DNA of 64,000 nt from Thalassotalea sp. PS06 (GTDB lineage: Bacteria; Pseudomonadota; Gammaproteobacteria; Enterobacterales; Alteromonadaceae), in the NCBI RefSeq assembly GCF_007197775.1, contig NZ_CP041638.1, positions 1,674,001 to 1,738,000 of the forward strand, read 5' to 3'. The number at the start of each line of letters is the position of its first letter. The first letter of the stretch is position 1. A program made the position numbers and the translations under genes. Below the pieces are notes generated by a model. That model was not told the DNA's origin. It searched no databases and saw nothing but the letters and a program-made list of their open reading frames with translations. Positions 54,445 to 63,767 of this stretch are shown here, one piece after another.

Positions 54445-56544
54445 TTAGTAAGCAACATCCCGTTTAAACGGCGGCAATGAATCGAGTAGTTCCTTGCCAT
54501 AACGCTTGCTCACAAGACGCCTGTCGAGAATATAGATATCACCGGTATCTTTCTCATTGCGCAGTAAGCGGCCGCAGGATTGAATGAGTTTCTTCGAGGC
54601 TTCTGGCACGGTCAGGAGCATGAATGGATTACCACCTTTAAGCTTTACGTACTCCGATTGCGCCTGATCGACAGGTGACGTTGGAACCGAGAAGGGCAGC
54701 TTAGTGATTATCAAATTGGTCAGATATTTGCCCGGTAAATCCAGACCTTCAGAAAAGCTTTGGCTACCAAACACTACGCTGGTTTTACCTTGATCACAGA
54801 GTTTCTTGTGGGTTTCGATAATGTGTTGGCGCGAATCTTCACCTTGCATGAGGATTTCAATCTTGGATTTTTCCCGCAGTGCTTCCGCCACTTTTTGCAT
54901 TTGCCAGTAGGAAGAAAACAACACTAAGTTGGTTTCCTCATCTTTTAATATGCCCGGGATCACCTTAATCAATTCGTCGGTGAAAGCATCGCTATTGGTA
55001 GGTTCGGTTTTCATTGCCGGAATGTGCAGTACCGCATTGTTCTGGTAATCAAATGGTGAACCGATGCGTTGATATTGAGTTCCATCATTTTTCCCAAGAC
55101 CCACCTGACGGCGGAAATGGTCGAAGGAATTTAGCGCGCAGATAGTGGCGGAGCACAGCACTGCACCTTCGCATTTGCTCCAGAGGTTATCTTCAAGCAT
55201 AAAGCCGACTTCAATTGGCGAAGCGCAAACCACAACATCGTCACGCTTGCCTTCACTTTGTTCAATCCAGCGTGCTAGCGGCGCACCTTTTTCCGGATCG
55301 GTTTTCGCATACATCGCCCAGATTTTTTCTAAGTTTTCCAGACGCTGCATAATAAACCCGCTTTCCGATAACAGGCCTTCAGCCTGATACATCTGTATGG
55401 CACCGTCTTTAACCTCTTCCATCAGCAGGTTATAGAGCTTAGTGATTTCTGCCAGCGCCTTTTTACTTATCCCAGCTATATCTTCAGCCAGATTTTTTAG
55501 GTTCTTAGGAACTAAGCCATTTTCAAAACGATACTGTTCTTCGTCAGCAAAATACACTGCGCGGTTAGCTTCAATAAAGCTAAATACCTTTTGTAAATCG
55601 GCAATGATTTCCTGGCAATAATCCGTCAGTTTCAACGACGGAGAGATGGCGCGTTGATTTTTACTTAGTTTGGAAATCTTGTCGCTAAGCATGCTCACCT
55701 TGCTTAACCAATCCATCGCGCCTTTTACCGTAGCCATTGCCGAGGAATGATCGCGAGTGATTTGTGGCAGGTGATGGGCCTCATCAAGAATGTATATGGT
55801 GTCTTCTGGCTCGGTTAAAATTTTACCGCCACCCAGTTCTAAATCTGAAAGCAATAGGGCATGGTTAACTACCAATACATCGGCTAGTTCCATGGCTTCA
55901 CGGGCTTTGTGAAACGGACAGTTAGTATGTTCAGGCAGGTGTTTTAAGCATGAATGGCGATCGCATTGAATGGTCTGCCAGATATGATGGGGAACGGATT
56001 TTGGCCAAGAATCTAAATCTCCCTGCCATTTACCACTGGCCAGTTTTTCCGCCATGGTTTTTAACAAGCGAATATCTGACGCTTTCGGCTTTTCCTGAAA
56101 CAGCGCCACTTGTCCATCATCAGAGCCGTCATCTGAACCGTCGTTTTCCTGGGTCATAGCAGCAAGTTTTTGTGCGCAGACATAGCGCTGGCGGCCTTTT
56201 ACCAGGCAGTAATCAAAATCTAACCCGGACGTTTTTTGCAGGAAGGGTAAGTCTTTGTCCACTAACTGCTCTTGCAGAGCAACGGTGGCGGTAGAGATGA
56301 TGACTTTTTTGTTCTTTGCCATGGCCAGGGGGATGGCCCCTAAGCAGTAGGCGAGAGATTTTCCGGTACCCGTGCCGGCTTCAATGGCGATATGCTTGCG
56401 CAGCTTGTCGTATTCGCCACCTAAGGTTTTGGCAATTTCAGCAATCAAAAATGTTTGTTGCTTGCGCGGCGTAAAATTTTCGAGGTTTTCACCTATCTGT
56501 TTGTAGGCCTGACGGATTACTTCCTTGGTTTTTTCACCTAACAT
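54445..56544 (-). CDS. dinG: ATP-dependent DNA helicase DinG
   Basis: 699 residues, an XPD-like superfamily 2 helicase. Walker A AGTGTGKSLAY, the FeS-domain cysteines (RYVCAQKL, CDRHSCLKH, TNCPFH), DEAHHLPQ box and a late helicase motif QSCGRLLRN. It unwinds D-loops, R-loops and RNA-DNA hybrids in 5'-3' direction. Divergent from polB, with a shared LexA box, indicating SOS control. Confidence 0.95.
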   Translation of the reverse strand: MLGEKTKEVIRQAYKQIGENLENFTPRKQQTFLIAEIAKTLGGEYDKLRKHIAIEAGTGTGKSLAYCLGAIPLAMAKNKKVIISTATVALQEQLVDKDLPFLQKTSGLDFDYCLVKGRQRYVCAQKLAAMTQENDGSDDGSDDGQVALFQEKPKASDIRLLKTMAEKLASGKWQGDLDSWPKSVPHHIWQTIQCDRHSCLKHLPEHTNCPFHKAREAMELADVLVVNHALLLSDLELGGGKILTEPEDTIYILDEAHHLPQITRDHSSAMATVKGAMDWLSKVSMLSDKISKLSKNQRAISPSLKLTDYCQEIIADLQKVFSFIEANRAVYFADEEQYRFENGLVPKNLKNLAEDIAGISKKALAEITKLYNLLMEEVKDGAIQMYQAEGLLSESGFIMQRLENLEKIWAMYAKTDPEKGAPLARWIEQSEGKRDDVVVCASPIEVGFMLEDNLWSKCEGAVLCSATICALNSFDHFRRQVGLGKNDGTQYQRIGSPFDYQNNAVLHIPAMKTEPTNSDAFTDELIKVIPGILKDEETNLVLFSSYWQMQKVAEALREKSKIEILMQGEDSRQHIIETHKKLCDQGKTSVVFGSQSFSEGLDLPGKYLTNLIITKLPFSVPTSPVDQAQSEYVKLKGGNPFMLLTVPEASKKLIQSCGRLLRNEKDTGDIYILDRRLVSKRYGKELLDSLPPFKRDVAY

Positions 56545-56586
56545 AATTGCTCTTATGGGTTCCCATTAACTCGCGCTTCGAATATG

Positions 56587-56602
56587 CTGTATATAATAAC
56601 AG
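56587..56602. promoter_or_regulatory. LexA (SOS) box between dinG and polB
   Basis: CTGTATATAATAACAG fits CTGT-N8-ACAG exactly with the A+T core of LexA sites. It lies 20 bp before the polB start and 43 bp before dinG, so both damage-response genes could be repressed from one operator. Confidence 0.9.
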
Positions 56603-56621
56603 GTCATTTCTTCGTGTGTCT

Positions 56622-59093
56622 ATGAGTGGTAGCGATTCGGTTAACGTAAAAGCGACGGATCCAGGTTTAAATCCCGAAAATCGGCAAAATTCTGAGCCCA
56701 TGCCTGGCTTTGTATTAACCAGGCAAATTCAGGAAACCGTTAACGGTATTCAATTGATATTCTGGTTGCAGACCGATTCCGGGCCGGTAAAGCTGGAAAT
56801 TGACGGTGAACAACCGGTGTTTTTTGTGGAAACAAAATATGCTAACAGTGCAGCGCAAACCCTTAAACAACACAATATCAATCACAACAACCGCGAACTA
56901 GAACTTACTGCTTACAATAGCAATAAGGTGACTGGCTTTTACTTTCAGCGCTTGAGTCAATTCTACGTTGCCCGCGATCGCCTAAAAGAGCAGGGCATCA
57001 AGGTTTACGAGGATGATGTGCGCCCAGACGATCGCTTTTTGATGGAGCGATTTATCTATGGCTCATTGATCTACACCGGCGCGAATAGTGCAAATCTGCC
57101 GCCTATTTCGAACCCTCAAAGCGCTAATGCCACCTACCAGCATATTCAAAGCGGCCGTGCGAAAGCGGGAAAATATACGCCAAAACTTTCCATGTTATCT
57201 TTGGATGTGGAGTGCTCGTTTGCTGGTGAGCTGTATTCCATCGGCTTTTATCAGGACAACCGTCAGGTTGTGATCATGATTGGTCAGCCAGAGCCCGATG
57301 CAGAAGATTATATTGTCTGGGTTGATGATGAAAAAGCACTGCTGCATGCAACAATTAATCTTATTAACAACTGGGATCCGGATACCATTATCGGCTGGAA
57401 TGTGGTTGGTTTTGATATGCGGCTTTTACAAAAGCGCTGCGATTTACACAATATTCCATTTGCCATTGGCCGAGACGGTTCGGTATTGCAATGGCGACAA
57501 AATCGTATGTCACCGGAACAACATTTTGTGATGATCCCGGGTCGCGTCACCTTAGATGGCATCGATTTACTGAAAACGGCGACCTATAACTTCCCCAGCT
57601 TTTCTTTAGAAAATGTCTCTCAAACCTTGCTTGGCGTGGGCAAAGAGATTGACGATGTGGATAGCCGTGGTGAAGAAATCACCCGTAAATTTCGACACGA
57701 TAAGCAAGCATTAGCCAAATATAACCTGATGGACTGTAAGCTGGTCTGGGATATTTTCATTAAAACCCAGTTGCTCGAATTCGCGATTCTGCGCTCTACC
57801 TTAACCGGCCTGGAACTAGATCGAATTGGTGGAAGTGTTGCCGCTTTTACCAATTTGTATTTGCCGAAGTTACACCGTGCGGGCTTTATTGCCCCGAATC
57901 TTGGCGATGGTGAACGGGATCTGGTATCGCCCGGCGGCTATGTGATGGACTCAATTCCTGGCTTGTACAAGAACGTTTTGGTGCTCGATTTTAAGAGTCT
58001 GTATCCAAGCATTATCCGCACCTTCAAAATTGATCCCATGGGCATGGTAATTGGCATGGAACAGGCGGAGACAGAGCCTGAGAAAGTTATTCCGGGTTAT
58101 GATGGCGCCAGTTTTAGTCGTGAGCAGCACTTCTTGCCGGAGATTATCGAGTCTTTGTGGGCTGAACGTGATAAAGCCAAAGCTCTGAAAAATGCGCCCT
58201 TATCTCAGGCGATTAAAATTATCATGAACTCGTTTTACGGGGTGCTTGGCTCCAATGGCTGTCGCTTTTTCGATCCCAGGTTATCGGGCTCAATCACCAA
58301 ACGTTCTCACGATTTGTTAAAAACCACGCAACAATGGATAGATGATTTGGGATACCGGGTGATTTACGGAGATACGGATTCGATTTTTGTTAGCATTGGG
58401 GAAGAGCATGATGATACCAAGGCCCAGAAAATCGGCGAAGAGTTGATGGATTTGATTAATGCACGCTGGCAACAAAAGCTCATCGATGATTATCAGATTG
58501 AAAGTGCCTTAGAGATAGAATTTGAAACCCATTTTCATACGTTTTTAATGCCAACGGTGCGAGGCACGGATATCGGAACTAAGAAACGCTACGCTGGACT
58601 TGTTGGCCGAGATGAGCAAGAGCAGCTGGTGTTTAAGGGCCTTGAGAGTGTGCGTACCGACTGGACCGAACTTGCCAAATGTTTTCAGCAAAATTTATAT
58701 CTGAAGGTATTTCATAATGAGCCGGTAGAAGCATATATCCGGGAGATGGTGAATGACACCATGGACGGTAAGTTTGATCATATGCTCACTTATCGCAAAC
58801 GCCTGCGTCGCAAACTCGATGATTACCAGAAAAATGTCCCGCCCCATGTGAAAGCGGCTCGTCATGCCGATGATATTCATCAAGCAAACAACCAACCGCT
58901 GCGATATCAAAATAAAGGCTGGATTGAATATGTGATGACGGTTGCGGGTCCGCAAACGCTTGAGCATCAGCAAGCACCTATCGATTATCAGTTATATATC
59001 GACCGTCAGCTAGCGGCTATTGCTGACGGCATTTTGCCGTTTATCGATAAAGATTTTAACTCCATCTGTGATCAGCAGATGCAGTTGTTCTAA
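56622..59093 (+). CDS. polB: DNA polymerase II (family B)
   Basis: 823 residues from the ATG at 56622; the frame is open to 56547, but the added part spans the LexA box. The 3'-5' exonuclease (Exo I SLDVECSFAG, then WNVVGFDMRLLQKR) is at about 205-400. Polymerase motif A is DFKSLYPSIIRTF, motif B IKIIMNSFYGVLG and motif C YGDTDSIF. An SOS-induced polymerase used in replication restart and damage tolerance. Confidence 0.96.
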   Translation: MSGSDSVNVKATDPGLNPENRQNSEPMPGFVLTRQIQETVNGIQLIFWLQTDSGPVKLEIDGEQPVFFVETKYANSAAQTLKQHNINHNNRELELTAYNSNKVTGFYFQRLSQFYVARDRLKEQGIKVYEDDVRPDDRFLMERFIYGSLIYTGANSANLPPISNPQSANATYQHIQSGRAKAGKYTPKLSMLSLDVECSFAGELYSIGFYQDNRQVVIMIGQPEPDAEDYIVWVDDEKALLHATINLINNWDPDTIIGWNVVGFDMRLLQKRCDLHNIPFAIGRDGSVLQWRQNRMSPEQHFVMIPGRVTLDGIDLLKTATYNFPSFSLENVSQTLLGVGKEIDDVDSRGEEITRKFRHDKQALAKYNLMDCKLVWDIFIKTQLLEFAILRSTLTGLELDRIGGSVAAFTNLYLPKLHRAGFIAPNLGDGERDLVSPGGYVMDSIPGLYKNVLVLDFKSLYPSIIRTFKIDPMGMVIGMEQAETEPEKVIPGYDGASFSREQHFLPEIIESLWAERDKAKALKNAPLSQAIKIIMNSFYGVLGSNGCRFFDPRLSGSITKRSHDLLKTTQQWIDDLGYRVIYGDTDSIFVSIGEEHDDTKAQKIGEELMDLINARWQQKLIDDYQIESALEIEFETHFHTFLMPTVRGTDIGTKKRYAGLVGRDEQEQLVFKGLESVRTDWTELAKCFQQNLYLKVFHNEPVEAYIREMVNDTMDGKFDHMLTYRKRLRRKLDDYQKNVPPHVKAARHADDIHQANNQPLRYQNKGWIEYVMTVAGPQTLEHQQAPIDYQLYIDRQLAAIADGILPFIDKDFNSICDQQMQLF

Positions 59094-59183
59094 AGCTTGA
59101 TTTCTCTATTTCTCTTCGAAATTAAGGTGGAAGGTGGAAGGTGGAAGCGGCTTTAGTCTCGGCATGAGCAACATTGCCCACAT

Positions 59184-59746
59184 CGTCATACCGGCGTCGG
59201 CCGGTATCTTTCACCTTAATACGTCATACCGACGACGGGCTCTATCTTTCACCTTAATGCGTCACACCGGCGTCGGGCTCTATCTTTCACCTTAATACGT
59301 CATACCGGCGTCGGCCGGTATCTTGTTCTTTGTTCTTAGATTCCGGATCAAGTCCGGAATGACGGGGTTTGGTTAAGTCAGTAATGACGGCTGGGATTAA
59401 GCTAGTCAGGATGCCTTTGTGTTACTTCAATGCGTCACACCGGCGTCGGCCGGTATCTTTCACCTTAATACGTCATACCGGCGTCGGCCGGTATCTTGTT
59501 CTTTGTTCTTAGATTCCGGATCAAGTCCGGAATGACGGGTTTGGTTAAGTCAGTATTGACGGCTTGGGATTAAGCTAGTCAGGATGCCTTTGTGTTACTT
59601 CAATGCGTCACACCGGCGTCGGGCTCTATCTTTCACCTTAATACGTCACACCGGCGTCGGCCGGTATCTTTCACCTTAATACGTCATACCGGCGTCGGCC
59701 GGTATCTCGTTCTTTGTTCTTAGATTCCGGATCAAGTCCGGAAAGA
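59184..59746. repeat. Irregular array of GTCATACCGG / GATTCCGG palindromes
   Basis: Two hairpin kinds alternate: ATACCGGcgtcgGCCGGTAT, often followed by CTTTCACCTTAATACGTCA, and GATTCCGGatcaagtCCGGAATGAC, preceded by CTTGTTCTTTGTTCTTA. At least six of the first kind or its variant ending GGGCTCTATC, and three of the second. Larger segments of about 180 bp are themselves repeated (e.g. around 59330-59480 and 59510-59650). Confidence 0.85.
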
Positions 59747-59953
59747 CGGGCTAATGAATTCGGAATTTTGGAAAAGCAACCAAGATTGCTGTCATATCCT
59801 GTTATGACAGGATATCGAAGCCAAAGTGCTTTAATCAGCCATCTGTTGTCTCTAGTCTGATCAGTCTGCGAGCGATTTTCTAATCGCGTTCTGAGTTTTT
59901 CTGAAAAACTTCGTGTAATTTCTGTGGAGTTGCCGTATTCTAAAACTATGTTT

Positions 59954-59969
59954 AGATGGCTAGATAGCT
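59954..59969. promoter_or_regulatory. MetJ-like operator upstream of metC
   Basis: AGATGGCTAGATAGCT agrees with two tandem met boxes (AGACGTCT twice) at most positions, including the central CTAGA. Located 62-77 bp before the metC start. No metJ gene is in the window, so its presence is assumed. Confidence 0.55.
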
Positions 59970-60030
59970 AAAAGCGAGAGACTCTTTAACTATCTTACAG
60001 TCAGTAGTAATTAACGGATACAGTGTCGCA

Positions 60031-61209
60031 ATGAAGAAAAATACCGCAATCGTCAACGCCGGGCGTCAGAAAAAATGGACTCAGGGGATCATTAATCCTC
60101 CGGTTTTTCGTGCTTCAACCATCGTTTTTGACAGCGTATTGGATATGAAGAAAGCGACGGCTAAACGTGGCGAGCAAGCCATGTTCTACGGTCGTCGTGG
60201 CACACCGACGACCTTTGCTTTTGCCGATGCCATGACCGAACTCGAAGGCGGGGAAGGTTGTTATGTATACCCCTGTGGCACTGCGGCAATTACCAGCGCC
60301 ATTTTATCTTTCGTAAAAACCGGCGAACACCTGCTTATGGTTGATACCGCTTATGAGCCGACTCGCGATTTTTGTGAGAAAACGCTGGCTAATTTAGGCG
60401 TTGAAGTCACCTTCTACGATCCTATGATCGGCCGAGATATCCAACAGTTAATCAAGCCAAACACCACAGTAATATTTTTAGAATCGCCGGGTTCATTGAC
60501 CATGGAAGTGCAGGACGTACCGGGTATTTGCGATGTCGCCCATTCCCAATCTCAGGATATTACCGTGATTCTCGATAACACCTGGGCGTCGCCAGTGCTG
60601 TTTCAACCCTTTGAACATGGCGTTGATGTTTCTGTTCAGGCAGCGACAAAATATATTGTTGGTCACAGTGATGCAATGCTTGGTACCGCAACGGCCAATG
60701 AAAAATGCTGGCCGACACTAAGAGAGAACTCATACTTGCTAGGGCAATGTGCGTCACCTGACGATATCTATCTGGCGATGCGTGGCATCAGAACCCTAGG
60801 GGTTCGGTTAAAGCAGCATCAAAGCAATGCACTTGAAGTTGCAAAATGGCTTTCTGAACGTGATGAAGTCGACTGCATTTTGCATCCGGCATTTGAAAAC
60901 CATCCAGGCCATGAGTATTTCAAACGCGACTTTCTTGGCAGCAATGGTTTGTTCTCATTTGTGTTAAAGGATTCTAATCCAGAGGCGTTAAATGCGATGC
61001 TTGATGGCATGGAACATTTTAAAATGGGATTTTCCTGGGGCGGCTATGAGAGTCTGATTTTGGCCAATTCCAACATTGGTAAAATGCGCAGCGCCACACC
61101 TTGGCCATTTGATAAACCACTGATCCGTTTGCATATTGGCCTGGAAGACGTTGAAGATTTGATTAGCGATTTGGAAAAGGGCTTTAGTCGCCTGAATGAG
61201 CGTCTATAG
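60031..61209 (+). CDS. metC: Cystathionine beta-lyase
   Basis: 392 residues, a PLP enzyme of the Cys/Met metabolism family. MFYGRRGTPTTFAF (Tyr-Gly-Arg phosphate contact), PCGTAAITSAI, LDNTWASP with the PLP-pairing Asp, and AATKYIVGHSD with the Schiff-base Lys. It cleaves cystathionine to homocysteine, pyruvate and ammonia for methionine synthesis. A MetJ-like site upstream supports the assignment over other family members. Confidence 0.93.
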   Translation: MKKNTAIVNAGRQKKWTQGIINPPVFRASTIVFDSVLDMKKATAKRGEQAMFYGRRGTPTTFAFADAMTELEGGEGCYVYPCGTAAITSAILSFVKTGEHLLMVDTAYEPTRDFCEKTLANLGVEVTFYDPMIGRDIQQLIKPNTTVIFLESPGSLTMEVQDVPGICDVAHSQSQDITVILDNTWASPVLFQPFEHGVDVSVQAATKYIVGHSDAMLGTATANEKCWPTLRENSYLLGQCASPDDIYLAMRGIRTLGVRLKQHQSNALEVAKWLSERDEVDCILHPAFENHPGHEYFKRDFLGSNGLFSFVLKDSNPEALNAMLDGMEHFKMGFSWGGYESLILANSNIGKMRSATPWPFDKPLIRLHIGLEDVEDLISDLEKGFSRLNERL

Positions 61210-61215
61210 TAATTT

Positions 61216-61250
61216 CAGACTGCAGACTGCAGACGGCAGAATGCAGAAAG
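61216..61250 (+). repeat. 7-bp tandem repeat between metC and the AlkD-like gene
   Basis: Five imperfect 7-bp units, from CAGACTG to CAGAAAG. It sits just before the ribosome binding area of the next gene, whose upstream part is AAGACCTCTTGCGAG. Confidence 0.8.
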
Positions 61251-61269
61251 ACCTCTTGCGAGTTAAATT

Positions 61270-61980
61270 ATGCTGACAGCGAAACAGATTGAATCGGGCG
61301 TACTTGCCATGGGCGATCCAGACATCGCCCAACACTCGCAGCGGTTTTTTAAAACTGGCGAAGGCGAGTATGGGGAAGGGGATATCTTTGTTGGCATTCG
61401 CGTTCCAAATTTGAGAAAACTTGTTCCTCAGTACAAAGGAATAGAGCTGGACGAGTTAGGTAAATTGCAGCAAAGCCAATATCATGAGCTCCGTTTGCTC
61501 GCCTTGTTTATTTTGGTTAAGAAATATCAATTAGCCAAAACCGAAAACGATCAAAAGCGTTTGGTGGATTACTATCTAAACCATCTTGCCTGGGTCAATA
61601 ACTGGGATCTGGTTGACAGCTCCGCCCATCATATCCTTGGTAACTACCTGTTAGAACGCGACAAATCTATGCTTTATGAATTTGCCGAATCAAAGGATTT
61701 ATGGACTCGCCGGGTTGCGATGATCACCACCTACCGATTTATCAAACACAATCAATTCGAACCCACCTTAAAGCTTGCAACTATGCTCATCAATGATAAG
61801 GAAGATTTGATGCACAAAGCCTGTGGGTGGATGCTTAGAGAGATCTTTCGACAGGACAGACAAGTACTGGATACTTACTTAAAAGCTCATTACCAGCAAA
61901 TGCCAAGAACCATGCTGCGCTACGCGATAGAAAAGCACGAACCTGAGGTTCGTAAGATGTACTTGCAGGGGTTGATTTGA
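61270..61980 (+). CDS. AlkD-type DNA alkylation repair protein
   Basis: 236 residues of HEAT-like helical repeats, start MLTAKQIESGVLAMGD. Typical blocks are FVGIRVPNLRKLV, WVNNWDLVDSSAHHILG (with the Asp implicated in base excision) and LMHKACGWMLREI. AlkD-like glycosylases remove N3- and N7-alkylpurines. The next gene follows 24 bp downstream. Confidence 0.88.
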   Translation: MLTAKQIESGVLAMGDPDIAQHSQRFFKTGEGEYGEGDIFVGIRVPNLRKLVPQYKGIELDELGKLQQSQYHELRLLALFILVKKYQLAKTENDQKRLVDYYLNHLAWVNNWDLVDSSAHHILGNYLLERDKSMLYEFAESKDLWTRRVAMITTYRFIKHNQFEPTLKLATMLINDKEDLMHKACGWMLREIFRQDRQVLDTYLKAHYQQMPRTMLRYAIEKHEPEVRKMYLQGLI

Positions 61981-62004
61981 GCTCTCACAAATTAAAGGTT
62001 TTCT

Positions 62005-62592
62005 ATGAGTGATTCCTGGGACGATTACGCGGCAGAATGGGACACCAACCCTGATGTAATTCACTATGCCAATTTGGCGTTTGATTCACTCTGCAAGTAT
62101 ATGGATATTGCAGATTTAGCGGTTTTAGATTTTGGCTGTGGTACGGGATCATTAACCGAAAAATTGTCAGGTAAGGCTGCAACTGTTGTAGCGCTCGATT
62201 CTTCCAAAAAAATGATCCAGGTCTTAGAAGCCAAAAAAATACCTAGGGTTAATGCTCTGGTTTGTGACCTTGCACAAGAATCCATTGATAGCCAGCCCTT
62301 GCTACAGCGAAAATTCGACTTGATTGTCGCTTCTTCTGTCTGCGCATTCGTGCCTGATTACCTGCAAACGTTATCGGCGTTCAAAGCCCTGCTAAAGGAA
62401 GGTGGTACTTTTATTCAATGGGATTGGCAACGCATAAACCCAAAGGATGATTTTGGGTTTTCAGCCCAAGATATGGAGCGCGGCTATGTGCAGGCCGGTC
62501 TTGAGGTGGAGCGGGTTGGTGAAGGTTTTTCGCTAACAACGGCTAAAGGCACCATGACAGTCCTGATGGGCATTGCCAAAAAAACGCAATAA
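62005..62592 (+). CDS. Class I SAM-dependent methyltransferase
   Basis: 195 residues; motif I is VLDFGCGTGSLTEKL (about 44), followed by VALDSSKKM and FDLIVASSVCAFVPD. The N-terminus SDSWDDYAAEWDTNPDV is typical of small-molecule methyltransferases. Substrate unknown. Probably cotranscribed with the AlkD-like gene. Confidence 0.85.
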   Translation: MSDSWDDYAAEWDTNPDVIHYANLAFDSLCKYMDIADLAVLDFGCGTGSLTEKLSGKAATVVALDSSKKMIQVLEAKKIPRVNALVCDLAQESIDSQPLLQRKFDLIVASSVCAFVPDYLQTLSAFKALLKEGGTFIQWDWQRINPKDDFGFSAQDMERGYVQAGLEVERVGEGFSLTTAKGTMTVLMGIAKKTQ

Positions 62593-62597
62593 TTGAT

Positions 62598-62679
62598 GGG
62601 GACAGAGTCAATTACCAAAAGACAAAGCCTCAGAAAAACAATATATTATCTCTTATTCAGGCATCACTCTGACCCCCTT
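62598..62679. repeat. REP-like inverted pair after the methyltransferase gene
   Basis: GGGGACAGAGTCAATT at 62598-62613 and ACTCTGACCCCCTT at 62666-62679 form imperfect inverted ends with 52 bp between. The same core (ACTCTGACCCC) occurs in the hairpin at 50644-50691. Confidence 0.55.
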
Positions 62680-62704
62680 AAAATGACCATTACTGGACAA
62701 TAAG

Positions 62705-63670
62705 ATGTTAAAAAATACCGCATTTACTTTATCCATTTTCATCATTGTTGCTATTGCCCTGGCGTTTCCCGGAGCGTTTCAGCAGGTAGGAGACTACAAA
62801 CTGACGGGTCTCATAGTACCCCTGTTGATGATCATCATGTTTGGCATGGGTACCTCAGTTGGTGTTGCGGATTTTGTTCGAGTTGCAAAAATGCCAAAAA
62901 GCATTGGCGTTGGGTTAATTTGTCAGTATTCCATCATGCCGTTTATTGGCATGTCGCTGGCAACTCTTTCAGGTATGCCGCCGGAAATTGCTGCGGGTAT
63001 TATTTTAGTGGGTTGTGCGCCAGGTGGTCTCGCATCTAACGTAATGGCATATATCTCAGGTGCAAATTTAGCGCTTTCATTGTCTCTAACGGCGTTCTCA
63101 ACGCTGCTAGCACCGTTTGCGACACCACTTCTGATGTCCTGGTTAGCGGGCGAACACATTCCAATTGACGCGGTAGCCATGTTCTGGAGCATCACTAAGA
63201 TTGTTATTCTACCGGTTGTTGCAGGCTTGCTATTTAATCATTTTCTTCACGGTAAATTCCCGATAATCGATAAAGCCATGCCAATGGTTTCTATGGTCGG
63301 CATTATCGTGATCATTGCCATTATCACTGCCGCTGGTCGTGATAACCTGATCACTCTAGGTTTTGCCTTAATCGGCATTGTCGCCTTGCAAAACATACTC
63401 GGCTTGGCTCTTGGCTACCTGGTCGCCAAGTTAATTCGCATGGACGAAGCGTCTGCTCGAGCGATTGCCTTTGAAGTGGGCATGCAAAATTCTGGCTTAG
63501 CCTCTGGTATTGCCGTTGAAATGGGACGGGTTGCGACTATGGGAATAGCACCAGCGGTATTTGGCCCGATGATGAACATCAATGGTTCCATTCTCGCGTC
63601 ATTCTGGCGCAAATCTGCTGATAAGCATCGCCCGGTTGATATCGAAACCGAGACAATCCAGCAAAATTAG
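62705..63670 (+). CDS. Bile acid:sodium symporter (BASS) family transporter
   Basis: 321 residues, about ten membrane segments. MFGMGTSVGVADFVR near residue 50, VGCAPGGLASNVMAYISGAN and EVGMQNSGLASGIA are hallmark BASS motifs in the crossing helices. Such proteins take up organic anions such as pyruvate or pantoate with Na+; the substrate is not deducible here. Confidence 0.9.
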   Translation: MLKNTAFTLSIFIIVAIALAFPGAFQQVGDYKLTGLIVPLLMIIMFGMGTSVGVADFVRVAKMPKSIGVGLICQYSIMPFIGMSLATLSGMPPEIAAGIILVGCAPGGLASNVMAYISGANLALSLSLTAFSTLLAPFATPLLMSWLAGEHIPIDAVAMFWSITKIVILPVVAGLLFNHFLHGKFPIIDKAMPMVSMVGIIVIIAIITAAGRDNLITLGFALIGIVALQNILGLALGYLVAKLIRMDEASARAIAFEVGMQNSGLASGIAVEMGRVATMGIAPAVFGPMMNINGSILASFWRKSADKHRPVDIETETIQQN

Positions 63671-63767
63671 AGTTGACTCCAAAAATATATTGGGGTGGTA
63701 ATGTAAGTATTCGGAAATGAATGTTTTGAAGAATTTGTATCGAAGGTCTACTCATAGAATTAGTAAC

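Larger units (their letters stand above)
59094..60030. other. 0.9-kb gene-free region with palindrome array and metC promoter
   Basis: Contains a 7-bp tandem repeat (AAGGTGG x3, 59124-59144), the array at 59184-59746, a hairpin ATATCCTGttatgaCAGGATAT near 59796-59817 and the regulatory region of metC. No gene seen. Confidence 0.8.
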
